From Saccharothrix obliqua (GTDB taxonomy: Bacteria; Actinomycetota; Actinomycetes; Mycobacteriales; Pseudonocardiaceae), in contig NZ_JAHXGQ010000001.1 of NCBI RefSeq assembly GCF_019375475.1, positions 1,178,001 through 1,242,000 of the forward strand: a stretch of 64,000 bases of DNA, given 5' to 3'. The position numbers were made by a program, and so were the translations under genes. The notes beneath the pieces are model-generated. The model was not told the origin of the DNA. It saw only the letters and a list, made by a program, of their open reading frames with translations, and did no database searches. Position 1 is the first letter of the stretch. Every line of letters begins with the position of its first letter. Below are positions 16,197 through 24,551 of the stretch, one piece after another.

Positions 16197-16691
16197 CTAC
16201 GGCTTCGCCTCCGACGTCGGCACGGGTGTCGTCGCGGCGGACGACGGCGGCTCGGTGGTCGGGTGGTACGACGTCGGCGGGTTGCTCTGCGGTTGGGACG
16301 TCGTCGGCGCGGCCTCCTCGGTCCGGGTGGTCGGTGCCGGCACCTGCGCCGTCGGCCGCGCCGGCGACTCGACCGGGCGCGGCGCGGCGGCGGCGTCGCC
16401 CGTCTGCTTCGCCGGGCCGGGCGGCTCGGTGGTGGTCGGTTTGCCGGCCCGCGTGGACACCGTGATCACGACCGTGGACGGGGTGCCGTCGGCGGCGACG
16501 CGCACCGTGGTCTCGGCGGTCGCCTCCAGGTCGGCGCGCGGCTGCGGCGGGGCGGTCTCCGGCTCGCCGTTCGTGGCCAGCATGGACGCCAGGGTGACGA
16601 TGACGGTGGCGACGAGCGCGCCGCCGCCCGCCAGCAGCGCCGTCGACGGGATCTTCCTCTTCGGCGCCGCCGGACGATCTTGCTCGAACAC
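16197..16691 (-). CDS. Membrane-anchored Pro/Thr-rich protein
   Basis: This 164-residue protein has a short basic N-terminus (MFEQDRPAAPKRK), one membrane segment at about 17-40 (STALLAGGGALVATVIVTLASML) and a long extracellular low-complexity tail rich in Thr, Pro, Ala and Ser. A short ordered stretch with TTVRVAADGTPSTVVITV lies between them. It resembles the next gene upstream in layout and in the ALLAxxGxLVAT membrane motif, so the two look like diverged tandem copies. The function is unknown; cell-wall-spanning display is plausible. Confidence 0.7.
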   Translation of the reverse strand: MFEQDRPAAPKRKIPSTALLAGGGALVATVIVTLASMLATNGEPETAPPQPRADLEATAETTVRVAADGTPSTVVITVSTRAGKPTTTEPPGPAKQTGDAAAAPRPVESPARPTAQVPAPTTRTEEAAPTTSQPQSNPPTSYHPTTEPPSSAATTPVPTSEAKP

Positions 16692-16802
16692 ACCATCTCC
16701 CTGTGGGAACCCGGCTTGATGGTCAACTGTTCGAGTTATCGGCGAGAAGCGCGGGACGCCGCATCATCCGAGCGATCCTCCACACCTTCGTGTGGTGGAG
16801 CG

Positions 16803-17339
16803 TCACTGATCCGCGGCGTCCTCGTTGGGCGTGCTCCCGTCCGCTCCACTCACGGGCGGCGGCTCGCTGGGCGGCGGAGTGGACGAGGTGGGGTCCACCG
16901 GCGGCGTGGTGGTCGTGGTGACCACCGGCGTCTTGGTGGTGGTCGTGGTGGGCTGCTCGACCTTCGGCGGCGGTGCCGAGTCCTCAACGGTCGTGGTGGT
17001 CGTCGTGCCGTCCGGGTTGGTCACGGTGGTCACGCGTCGCCTCGGAGGCGTGGTCGTGGTGGTCGTCGTCCCGCTGGACGACGTGGTGCTCTCCGACGTC
17101 GTGGTGGCCGTGACGGACGTCGTGGGCGTCGACGTCACCGTCGTGAGGGTGTTGCGGGACGTCACGTTCTCGCGCGTGGTCGGTCTCGGTGACGCGCTCT
17201 CGCCGGTCGCGCCCGCGATCGAGGCGACGGACGCGAAGATCGTCGCCACCAGCACGCCGGAGGCGGCCAGCAGTGCGGTCGGCGCCACGCGCGACCGGCG
17301 GTGGTCGGGTTCCGGTGTCTCGTACAGCCCGTCGGTCAC
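16803..17339 (-). CDS. Membrane-anchored Thr-rich protein, paralogue
   Basis: This 178-residue protein has a cytoplasmic Arg-rich N-terminus, a membrane helix at about 19-45 (APTALLAASGVLVATIFASVASI) and a tail dominated by Thr runs and TTTTPP-type repeats. A VTTVTNPDGTTTTTTVEDS segment resembles the ordered stretch of its neighbour. It starts 12 bp after the CAP-domain gene, so the two are probably co-transcribed. The Thr/Pro tail is a likely O-mannosylation target in actinomycetes, but no enzyme is present locally. Confidence 0.7.
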   Translation of the reverse strand: MTDGLYETPEPDHRRSRVAPTALLAASGVLVATIFASVASIAGATGESASPRPTTRENVTSRNTLTTVTSTPTTSVTATTTSESTTSSSGTTTTTTTPPRRRVTTVTNPDGTTTTTTVEDSAPPPKVEQPTTTTTKTPVVTTTTTPPVDPTSSTPPPSEPPPVSGADGSTPNEDAADQ

Positions 17340-17351
17340 ACGCGCTCCTCG

Positions 17352-18056
17352 TTACCAGCCGAAGTTCTGCGTCCAGTACCAGCCGTCGGTCGCCACGCCC
17401 ACGCCGATGGTGGTGAAATCGCAGTTCAGGATGTTGCGGCGGTGGCCGTCCGAGTTCATCCACGACTTCATGGCGGCTTCCGGCGTCCGCTGGCCCTTCG
17501 CGATGTTCTCGCCGCCCGGACCGGGGTGGCCCGCCTCGCGCATCCGCTGCGCGAAGTCCACCCCCTCCGGCGTGGTGTGCGAGAAGTAGTCGCGGGCGGA
17601 CATGTCGTCGCTGTGGCCCTGCGCGGACCGCACGGCCCGTTCGTCCACCGTCAGCGGCTCGCAGCCGGCCTCGGCGCGTGCGTCGTTGACCAGGTTCACG
17701 ACGCGTTCCACGTCCGACGCGGGCTTGGGCGGTGTGGCGGTGGTGGTCGGCGCGGTCGTCGTCTCCACCGTCGTCGTGGTGGGCTCGGCCGTGGTGGTCG
17801 TGGTTTCCACCGTCGTCGTGGTGGGCGAAACGGCGGCGGTGGGTGCCGTGGGCGTGTTCGGGGCCGGTTCGCGCGCGGGTAACCCGACGCCACCCATGCC
17901 CGGGTTGTCGACCTGCGGCTCCTGTGCTGTGGTGGGCGCGATGAAAGGGGCGAGCCGGTCGGGGCTCGCGAACGCCGCACCGGTCGCGCCCGCGGCGCCC
18001 AGCAGGAGCCCGACGAGTCCGCCCACGACGGGTCGGTTCACGCGCCGCGCAGTCAC
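17352..18056 (-). CDS. Secreted CAP-domain (SCP/PR1-like) protein
   Basis: This 234-residue exported protein has an N-terminal Arg-rich region and a hydrophobic segment (VVGGLVGLLLGAAGATGAAFA) acting as signal or anchor, then a Thr/Pro linker (about 60-110). A complete CAP domain follows: VNLVNDARAEAGCEPLTVD, GHSDDMSARDYFSHTTPEG, GGENIAKGQ, WMNSDGHRRNIL and GVGVATDGWYWTQNFGW. CAP proteins are extracellular and can bind lipids or act in envelope interactions. The GTG at 18056 was chosen; a GTG five codons later is also possible. The same kind of Thr tract as in the two downstream genes suggests a shared surface location. Confidence 0.82.
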   Translation of the reverse strand: MTARRVNRPVVGGLVGLLLGAAGATGAAFASPDRLAPFIAPTTAQEPQVDNPGMGGVGLPAREPAPNTPTAPTAAVSPTTTTVETTTTTAEPTTTTVETTTAPTTTATPPKPASDVERVVNLVNDARAEAGCEPLTVDERAVRSAQGHSDDMSARDYFSHTTPEGVDFAQRMREAGHPGPGGENIAKGQRTPEAAMKSWMNSDGHRRNILNCDFTTIGVGVATDGWYWTQNFGW

Positions 18057-18093
18057 GGTCGCGCACCGTACCACTATCGGGTGAAATGTCAGG

Positions 18094-18390
18094 ATGGGTT
18101 CCGTGGCTGGAGCAGAGCGGGACGTGCGGCTCACCGCGTGGGTGCGCGGACACGTCCAAGGGGTCGGTTTCCGGTGGTGGACCCGGGCCAGGGCGCTTGA
18201 GCTGGGCCTGGTCGGCAGCGCGTCGAACCTGCGGGACGGCCGGGTCGAGGTCAACGCCGAGGGGCCGGAGGCGGCGTGCCGCGCGCTGGTCGACGCGTTG
18301 CGCTCCGGCGGCGCACCCGGCCGGGTGGATTCCGTCGTGGAGCGGTGGACGGCGGCGCGTGGCGGGTTGACCGGCTTCGTGGAGCGCTGA
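18094..18390 (+). CDS. acyP: Acylphosphatase
   Basis: This 98-residue enzyme hydrolyses acyl phosphates. The two catalytic residues are present: Arg27 in [11 protein letters not shown] and Asn45 in [13 protein letters not shown]. Length and the closing FVER fit the family. It lies 84 bp upstream of smc, an arrangement common in actinobacteria (mutM-acyP-smc neighbourhoods). Confidence 0.93.
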   Translation: MGSVAGAERDVRLTAWVRGHVQGVGFRWWTRARALELGLVGSASNLRDGRVEVNAEGPEAACRALVDALRSGGAPGRVDSVVERWTAARGGLTGFVER

Positions 18391-18474
18391 AAACCGCTGG
18401 TCGCGGTGGGTCCGCGGGCCACGTGGCGGCGTGCCTGCCGCCGTTCGCGGCACCCCCGCGGGTACTCTGCCCCG

Positions 18475-21400
18475 GTGCACCTCAAGAGCCTGACGCTGAA
18501 GGGTTTCAAGTCCTTCGCCTCGGCTACCACGCTGCGCTTCGAACCCGGCATCACCTGCGTCGTCGGGCCGAACGGGTCCGGCAAGTCCAACGTCCTCGAC
18601 GCGCTCCGCTGGGTGATGGGCACGCAGGGCGCGAAGGACCTGCGCGGCGGCAAGATGGAGGACGTGATCTTCGCCGGCACGTCCGGCCGCGCGCCGCTCG
18701 GTCGGGCCGAGGTGACGCTGACCATCGACAACTCCGACGGCGTGCTGCCGATCGAGTACACCGAGGTGTCGATCACCCGCCGGATGTTCCGCGAGGGCGC
18801 GACCGAGTACGAGATCAACGGCAGCTCCTGCCGCCTGATGGACATCCAGGAGCTGCTGTCGGACTCCGGCATCGGCCGCGAGATGCACGTGATCGTCGGC
18901 CAGGGCCAGCTCTCCGCGATCCTGGAGTCGAAACCGGAGGAGCGCCGGGCGTTCGTCGAGGAGGCCGCGGGCGTCCTCAAGCACCGCAAGCGCAAGGAGA
19001 AGGCGCTGCGGAAGCTGGAGGCGATGCAGGCCAACCTGACCCGCCTCACCGACCTGACCGCCGAGCTGCGCCGCCAGCTCAAGCCGCTGGGCAAGCAGGC
19101 GGAGATCGCGCGCCGCGCGCAGGTCGTGCAGTCCGAACTGCGGGACGCGCGGATGCGCCTGCTGGCCGACGACCTGGTCACGCGCCGCGCCGCGCTGGCC
19201 CGCGAGGAGCAGGACGAGGCCGCCGCGCGTGCCCGCCGCACCGAGGTGGAGCAGGCGCTGCAACAGGCCCAGGTGCAGCAGAACGAGCTGGAGGACCAGG
19301 TCGCGGCCGACGCGCCGAGGCTCCAGCGCGCCCAGGACACCTGGTACCGGCTGTCCGCGCTGGAGGAGCGGCTGCGTGGCACGGTGCGGCTGGCCGCGGA
19401 GCGCGAGCGGCACCTGTCGGCGGTGGTGGACGCGCCACGCGGCGGGCGCGACCCGGACGAGCTGGAGGCGGAGGCCGAGCAGACGGCGCTGCTGGAGCAG
19501 GAACTCCAGGAGGGCGTGACGGAGGCCCGCGTCGGTCTCGCCGAGGCCGTCGAGACGCGGGCCGAGCTGGAGCGCGTGGTGCAGGCGGCGGAGAAGGCGC
19601 ACCTGGCCGCCGTGCGGGCCATCGCCGACCGGCGTGAGGGCCTGGCCCGGTTGTCCGGCCAGGTGGAGGCGTTGCGCTCGAAGACCTCCGCGACCGGCGA
19701 GGAGATCGAGCGGATGTCGGCCGTGCTCGCCGAGGCCGTGCAGCGGGCCGAGGCGGCGGCGGAGGAGCTGGCCGAGGCACGCGAGGCCACCGGTGCCGAG
19801 GACGAGGACGACGCGGGCGTCGAGGAGCGGCACCGGCAGGCGGCGGAGGCCGACGCGGCGGCCCGCGGCCGGGTCGAGGAGCTGGTGAAGGCCGAGCGCG
19901 CCGCCGAGCGCGACATCGCGTCGTGGCAGGCGCGGGTCGACGCGTTGTCGCTGGGCCTGACCCGCAAGGACGGCGCGGGCGCGTTGCTCGCGTCCCGGCT
20001 GCCCGGCCTGCTCGGCTCGGTGGCCGCGCTGCTCACCGTCGAGCCCGGGCAGGAGGTGGCGCTGGCCGCCGCGCTCGGGCCGGTCGCCGACGCCGTCGCG
20101 GTGTCGTCCGGCGCGGACGCGCTGGCCGCGCTGGAGCTGCTCAAGGAGCAGGACGCGGGCCGGGCCGGGTTGCTGGTCGGCGGACCGGGGCGGGTGGACC
20201 GGACCGGGTGGCCCGCCCTGCCGCCGGGCGCGCGGTGGGCGGTCGAGCTGGTGCGCGCGCCCGAGGCGTTGCGTCCCGCGCTGGACCGGGCGCTGGACCG
20301 GCTGGCCGTGGTGGACGACATGCCCGCGGCGTGGTCGCTGGTCGAGGCGGACCCGCGGGTGCGCGCGGTGACCCGTGACGGCGACGTCTTCGGCGTGGAC
20401 TGGGCGGCCGGCGGCACCGGCCGCAGCCAGAGCGTGATCGAGGTGCAGGCGGCCGTCGACGAGGCGTCCGAGGCGTTGGCGCTCGCCGAGCGCGCCCTGG
20501 AGCAGTCGACCGCGGCGCTGGCGGGCGCGCGTGCCGAGCAGCAGGCGCGGCGTGCCGAGGTCAACGCGCTCAAGGAGCAGCTCAACGAGGCCAAGGTGCG
20601 GCGTGCCCGGTCGTCGGAGCGGCTGAACCGGCTCGCGGCGGCCGTGCGGTCCGCGGAGGCGGAGGCGGAGCGGGCACGTGCCCAGCGGGCGAAGGTCGAG
20701 GCGTCCCGCGAGGAGAACCTGCTCAAGCTCGGCGAGCTGGAGGAACGGCTGCTGGTCGCCGAGGAGCAGCCGCTGGACGACGAGCCCGACACGGCCCAGC
20801 GCGACGAGGCCGCCGCCGAGCTGGCCGCGGCCAGGCAGGGCGAGGTGGACGCCCGGCTGCACCTGCGCACCGCCGAGGAGCGCGCGCGGGCGTTGCAGGG
20901 CAAGGCGGACGGCCTGCGGCGGGCGGCGCGTGCCGAGCGGGAGGCCAGGGAGCGCGCGCGGCGGGCCCACGCCGCCCGCGCGCGTGGCGCGGTCGTGGCG
21001 AAGGCCGTGGTGCGTGGCGGCGAGACCGCGTTGGAGCGGATCGCGGTGTCGCTGGCGCGTGCGGCGCGGGAGCGCGACGCCGCCCAGGAGCGCAAGGCGC
21101 AGCGCGAGACGTTCCTGGCGCAGGTACGCGGCCTGGTGCGGGAGATGTCGGTGGAGCTGGAGAAGCTGACCGACGCCGTGCACCGGGACGAGGTGCTGCG
21201 TGCCGAGCAGCGGCTGCGCATCGAGCAGTTGGAGACCAAGGTCGCCGAGGAGTTCGGCATCGGCCTGGAGGACCTGGTCGCCGAGTACGGCCCGGACGTG
21301 CCGATCCCGCCGTCGACGCAGGAGGTCGCCGAGTACGAGGCGGCGAAGGAGCGGGGCGAGGCCGTCACGCCGCCGCAGCCGATCCCGTTCGACCGGGACA

Positions 21401-22077
21401 CCCAGGCGCGGCGGGCCAAGCGCGCCGAGCGCGACCTCTCCCTGCTGGGCAAGGTGAACCCGTTGGCGCTGGAGGAGTTCGCGGCGCTGGAGGAGCGGTA
21501 CAAGTTCCTGTCCAACCAGCTGGAGGACATCAAGGCCACCCGCCGCGACCTGCTGACCGTGGTGAAGGAGGTCGACGACAAGATCCTGGAGGTCTTCACG
21601 TCGGCCTACGAGGACGTGGCGCGTGAGTTCGAGGTCGTGTTCAAGGTGTTGTTCCCGGGCGGTGAGGGCCGGTTGGTGCTGACCGAGCCCGACGACATGC
21701 TGACCACGGGCATCGAGCTGGAGGCACGTCCGCCGGGCAAGAAGGTCAAGCGGCTGTCCCTGCTGTCGGGCGGGGAGAAGTCGTTGGCGGCGGTGGCGAT
21801 GCTGGTGGCGATCTTCCGGGCGCGGCCCTCGCCGTTCTACGTGATGGACGAGGTCGAGGCGGCGTTGGACGACACCAACCTGCACCGGCTGATCGGCCTG
21901 TTCGAGCAGCTGCGCGAGCGTTCGCAGCTGCTGATCATCACCCACCAGAAGCCGACGATGGAGATCGCCGACGCGTTGTACGGCGTCTCGATGCGTGGTG
22001 ACGGCATCAGCCAGGTCATCTCGCAGCGCCTGCGTGGTCGGGAGGAGCTGAAGCCGAAGGCCCCGGTCGGGGATTAA
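18475..22077 (+). CDS. smc: Chromosome segregation protein SMC
   Basis: This 1200-residue ATPase of the condensin complex has the ABC head split between the two ends: Walker A GPNGSGKSN at about 31-39, signature LSGGEKSLAA near 1097 and Walker B FYVMDEVEAALDD near 1121. Two long antiparallel coiled coils surround a glycine-containing hinge at about 490-660. The GTG start at 18475 gives the conserved HLKSLTLKGFKSFA N-terminus. An in-frame extension to 18406 has no conserved sequence. Its stop overlaps the stop of the convergent acyltransferase gene by 4 bp. scpA and scpB are not in the window. Confidence 0.97.
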   Translation: MHLKSLTLKGFKSFASATTLRFEPGITCVVGPNGSGKSNVLDALRWVMGTQGAKDLRGGKMEDVIFAGTSGRAPLGRAEVTLTIDNSDGVLPIEYTEVSITRRMFREGATEYEINGSSCRLMDIQELLSDSGIGREMHVIVGQGQLSAILESKPEERRAFVEEAAGVLKHRKRKEKALRKLEAMQANLTRLTDLTAELRRQLKPLGKQAEIARRAQVVQSELRDARMRLLADDLVTRRAALAREEQDEAAARARRTEVEQALQQAQVQQNELEDQVAADAPRLQRAQDTWYRLSALEERLRGTVRLAAERERHLSAVVDAPRGGRDPDELEAEAEQTALLEQELQEGVTEARVGLAEAVETRAELERVVQAAEKAHLAAVRAIADRREGLARLSGQVEALRSKTSATGEEIERMSAVLAEAVQRAEAAAEELAEAREATGAEDEDDAGVEERHRQAAEADAAARGRVEELVKAERAAERDIASWQARVDALSLGLTRKDGAGALLASRLPGLLGSVAALLTVEPGQEVALAAALGPVADAVAVSSGADALAALELLKEQDAGRAGLLVGGPGRVDRTGWPALPPGARWAVELVRAPEALRPALDRALDRLAVVDDMPAAWSLVEADPRVRAVTRDGDVFGVDWAAGGTGRSQSVIEVQAAVDEASEALALAERALEQSTAALAGARAEQQARRAEVNALKEQLNEAKVRRARSSERLNRLAAAVRSAEAEAERARAQRAKVEASREENLLKLGELEERLLVAEEQPLDDEPDTAQRDEAAAELAAARQGEVDARLHLRTAEERARALQGKADGLRRAARAEREARERARRAHAARARGAVVAKAVVRGGETALERIAVSLARAARERDAAQERKAQRETFLAQVRGLVREMSVELEKLTDAVHRDEVLRAEQRLRIEQLETKVAEEFGIGLEDLVAEYGPDVPIPPSTQEVAEYEAAKERGEAVTPPQPIPFDRDTQARRAKRAERDLSLLGKVNPLALEEFAALEERYKFLSNQLEDIKATRRDLLTVVKEVDDKILEVFTSAYEDVAREFEVVFKVLFPGGEGRLVLTEPDDMLTTGIELEARPPGKKVKRLSLLSGGEKSLAAVAMLVAIFRARPSPFYVMDEVEAALDDTNLHRLIGLFEQLRERSQLLIITHQKPTMEIADALYGVSMRGDGISQVISQRLRGREELKPKAPVGD

Positions 22078-22787
22078 CGCCGGGCGTCCAGCTCGGCGGC
22101 CTCCTCGGGGGTCGGCGCGAGACCACCCCGGTGGGCGGGCTGCCACCACCGGCCCTCGCCGGGGTCCGGGTAGCGCTCCTGCGCCTGGTCCAGCAGTTCC
22201 TGCATCCGCGTGCGCAGGTCGTGCTCGGTGGTGGGCGCGACGGGTTCGCCGACGACGATCGTCACCGGCACGTGGCGTTGCGTGAGGTGCTTGGGCCGGC
22301 CCTTGGTCCACAGCCGCTGCGTGCCCCAGATGGCGGTGGGCAGCAGGGGCACGCCCGCCTCGGCGGCGAGGCGCACCGCGCCGCTCTTGACGTCCTTCAC
22401 GGTGAACGACCGGCTGATCGTCGCTTCGGGGAAGATCCCGACCACTTCGCCGGCCCGCAGCGCCGCCAGCGCCTGCCGGTACGAGTCCTGACCGGCGGCC
22501 CGGTTCACGGGGATGTGGTGCATCCCACGCATCAGGGGACCGGACACGCGGTGCTCGAACACCTCGTGCTTGGCCATGAACCGCACCAGGCGACGGGACG
22601 GCTGCGCCGCGAGACCGGCGAAGATGAAGTCGAGGTAGCTGACGTGGTTGGCGGCCAGGACCGCCCCGCCGGTGGCCGGCACGTGCCGTGCTCCGTCCAC
22701 CGTGATGCGGAGGTCGAGCACGCGGAACATGAGCTTGGCCGCGGCGATCACCGGCGGGTACACGCGGTCTGGCACACCTGGGGGCAT
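22074..22787 (-). CDS. 1-acyl-glycerol-3-phosphate acyltransferase (PlsC family)
   Basis: This 237-residue membrane-associated acyltransferase has the four glycerolipid acyltransferase blocks: ANHVSYLD (NHx4D catalytic motif), HIPVNRAAGQDSY, GIFPEATISRS (substrate-binding FPEAT) and VPLLPTAIWG. It should acylate lysophosphatidic acid or a related acceptor in phospholipid or glycolipid synthesis. The N-terminus has a weak hydrophobic region near the start. It is convergent with smc, with interlocked stop codons. Confidence 0.88.
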   Translation of the reverse strand: MPPGVPDRVYPPVIAAAKLMFRVLDLRITVDGARHVPATGGAVLAANHVSYLDFIFAGLAAQPSRRLVRFMAKHEVFEHRVSGPLMRGMHHIPVNRAAGQDSYRQALAALRAGEVVGIFPEATISRSFTVKDVKSGAVRLAAEAGVPLLPTAIWGTQRLWTKGRPKHLTQRHVPVTIVVGEPVAPTTEHDLRTRMQELLDQAQERYPDPGEGRWWQPAHRGGLAPTPEEAAELDARR

Positions 22788-22802
22788 ACCCCAGACGGTA
22801 CG

Positions 22803-23135
22803 CTACTGGCGGGTAACCGTGTGCTCACGCACGACGCGGGGCACGCCGGCGAGATCCTCGTCGTTGCACAGCAGCTTGAGGTTGTAGTAGGGCGAACCCT
22901 GGGTGTCGTCGTAGTCCAGGTGGACCGCGATCACGTCGACCGGCTCGCCCAGCCAGTCCTGGGTCTGCCGCAGCCAGGACGATGCTCGTTCGAGCGCGCT
23001 GGGCAGGTCGTCGTCCCGGAACTCCACCGGCCGGTAGGGGACGTCTTGCACGTGGTCCCGCTGGTTGGCAGGCATCGGCAGGTCTACCGCCACCCCGCTG
23101 TCGTTGAGTTCGAGTTGGATCGTTTCCTCACTCAC
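22803..23135 (-). CDS. Hypothetical protein
   Basis: This 110-residue acidic protein is of unknown function (MSEETIQLELNDSGVAVDLP, RPVEFRDDDLPSALERASSWL, VDVIAVHLDYDDTQGSPYYN). It looks like a compact alpha/beta protein. No motif is recognised. The GTG at 23135 was chosen because sequence upstream of it in this frame is Pro/Arg low complexity typical of non-coding GC-rich DNA. It ends 15 bp upstream of the acyltransferase start, so the two genes may form an operon. Confidence 0.7.
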   Translation of the reverse strand: MSEETIQLELNDSGVAVDLPMPANQRDHVQDVPYRPVEFRDDDLPSALERASSWLRQTQDWLGEPVDVIAVHLDYDDTQGSPYYNLKLLCNDEDLAGVPRVVREHTVTRQ

Positions 23136-23614
23136 CCTTTGAGGGTCCACCACCCCAGGTCGTGCGGCAAGAGATGGTGCGCTGTTCGGGTGTGCGGTGC
23201 GGCGTCGCGTCGGCCACGCCGGACGGTGGCGGTGACCTGGTGATCGCTGTGCGGAGCGGGCGGTTGGCGTTGCGGGCACGGGTGATCCGCGGCGGGGGGT
23301 GCGGGATCGGCGGGCGCGCTGGGCGGTGTGGTGCGAGGGGTGCGGTGGGTCGGCGGTCGCGGCGGCGCGGGTGGGGCGCGGGTGCGGCGGTGGGTCGGCG
23401 GGCGCGGTGCGGCGGGCGGTGCGAGGTGGTGGATCGGCGGGGGGCGGCGGCGGGCGGTGTGGTGTGGTGGATCGGCGGGCGGTGAACGGGTGGCTGCGGG
23501 CCGTGATCGGGGTGTGCGGTGGGGTGGGCCTGCGGTAACGAGTCCGGGTGGTGCCGGCCGGGCGGGTGGAAAACTCCCTCGCGTTCAACCCCGCCGCGAG
23601 TGACTATTCCGGAC
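23136..23614. other. Gene-free spacer with a strongly G-rich tract
   Basis: This 479-bp divergent spacer holds no convincing gene. From about 23,285 to 23,495 the plus strand is nearly all G, T and C with very few A, with many GGG/GGGG runs and repeated units such as GGATCGGCGGG (two copies) and GGGTCGGCGG (two copies). The open frames that run through it are Gly/Arg or Pro/Arg low complexity. The last about 100 bp before 23,615 return to normal composition and should hold the GNAT promoter. Confidence 0.6.
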
Positions 23615-24550
23615 ATGTATGACATCCGTTTCGCCGGCCAGGACGACCTCGACGCCGTGCTGGCGCTGCTCGTCCGGCTCCAAGCCGACACCGCGCACCA
23701 CATCGGCTACCTAGGTGAGACGCTCGGCGAGCTGACCGAGGAACTGGCCGAATTCGAACCCGACTGGCCGTCGTGCACGGTCGTCGCCACCGACGACTCG
23801 GGCCGCCTGTGCGGTGTGCTCAGCGTGGAGGTGGACACCGAGCTGCGCCGCGTGTTCCTGCACGGCCCGTTCGTGGACGTACCGGTGAACCACCCGGCGG
23901 GCAGCCGGATCTGGGACCAGACGGCCGATGCGCTGTACGCGCGGGCCGAGCCGCTGCTGCGCGACATCGCCGACCGCGAGGTCTACGGCCACACCGAGCA
24001 CCGCCGCCTCGCCGCGTTCGCCCAGCGGCACGGGTTCACGGCGGGACGGGCGAGCGGCATCCACGTCTTGGCGGGTGACGGGCTGCGCAACCTCCTGCTG
24101 CGTGACGCGGGCTGTCCGCGCACCGGCCCGGCGCGGGAGATGCGGGTGCTGCCGACCGACGCCTCGGTGCACCAGGCCGTGGCCGTGCTGCACGAGCGCT
24201 GCTTCCCCAAGACCTACCTGTCCGGGCGACAGCTGGTGGACGAGAGCCGCGGTCACACCGTGGTGGTGGCGATGGACGGCGAGCGCGTCCTCGGGTACGC
24301 CGCCGGCAAGGCCGAGCCCGGTGAGTTCTACGTGGACTTCGTCGCCGTGGAGCCCGATGTGCGCGGCGCCGGGGTGGGCGCCGCGCTGGTCACCGAACTG
24401 GTCTGGAAGCTCGCCGAGCGGTTCGGCGCGCGACCGCAGGCCGCCGCGTCGATCCTGGTCGGCAACGCCTCCTCGCGGCGGATGTTCGACCGGCTGGGCT
24501 TCCGGCTGCACCTGGAGCTGGTGGCGTACCGGGCCGGTCGCGCGGCGTGA
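23615..24550 (+). CDS. GNAT-family N-acetyltransferase (double GNAT-like)
   Basis: This 311-residue protein has two acetyltransferase-like halves. The N-terminal half (MYDIRFAGQDDLDAVLALL through VYGHTEHRRLAAFAQRHGF) lacks a clear acetyl-CoA loop. The C-terminal half has an intact motif A (FVAVEPDVRGAGVGAALV) and the closing NASSRRMFDRLGF. The two-domain layout recalls mycothiol synthase-like and other tandem GNATs, but the substrate cannot be named. The ATG at 23615 begins the conserved fold. It is convergent with the transporter gene, 1 bp apart. Confidence 0.8.
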   Translation: MYDIRFAGQDDLDAVLALLVRLQADTAHHIGYLGETLGELTEELAEFEPDWPSCTVVATDDSGRLCGVLSVEVDTELRRVFLHGPFVDVPVNHPAGSRIWDQTADALYARAEPLLRDIADREVYGHTEHRRLAAFAQRHGFTAGRASGIHVLAGDGLRNLLLRDAGCPRTGPAREMRVLPTDASVHQAVAVLHERCFPKTYLSGRQLVDESRGHTVVVAMDGERVLGYAAGKAEPGEFYVDFVAVEPDVRGAGVGAALVTELVWKLAERFGARPQAAASILVGNASSRRMFDRLGFRLHLELVAYRAGRAA

Positions 24551-24551
24551 G

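Noticed and set aside
16984..22311. 1775-codon minus-strand open frame covering the CAP, acyP and smc genes
   Set aside because: It is a long antisense frame produced by high GC3. It contradicts clear coding evidence of smc and has no recognisable domain.
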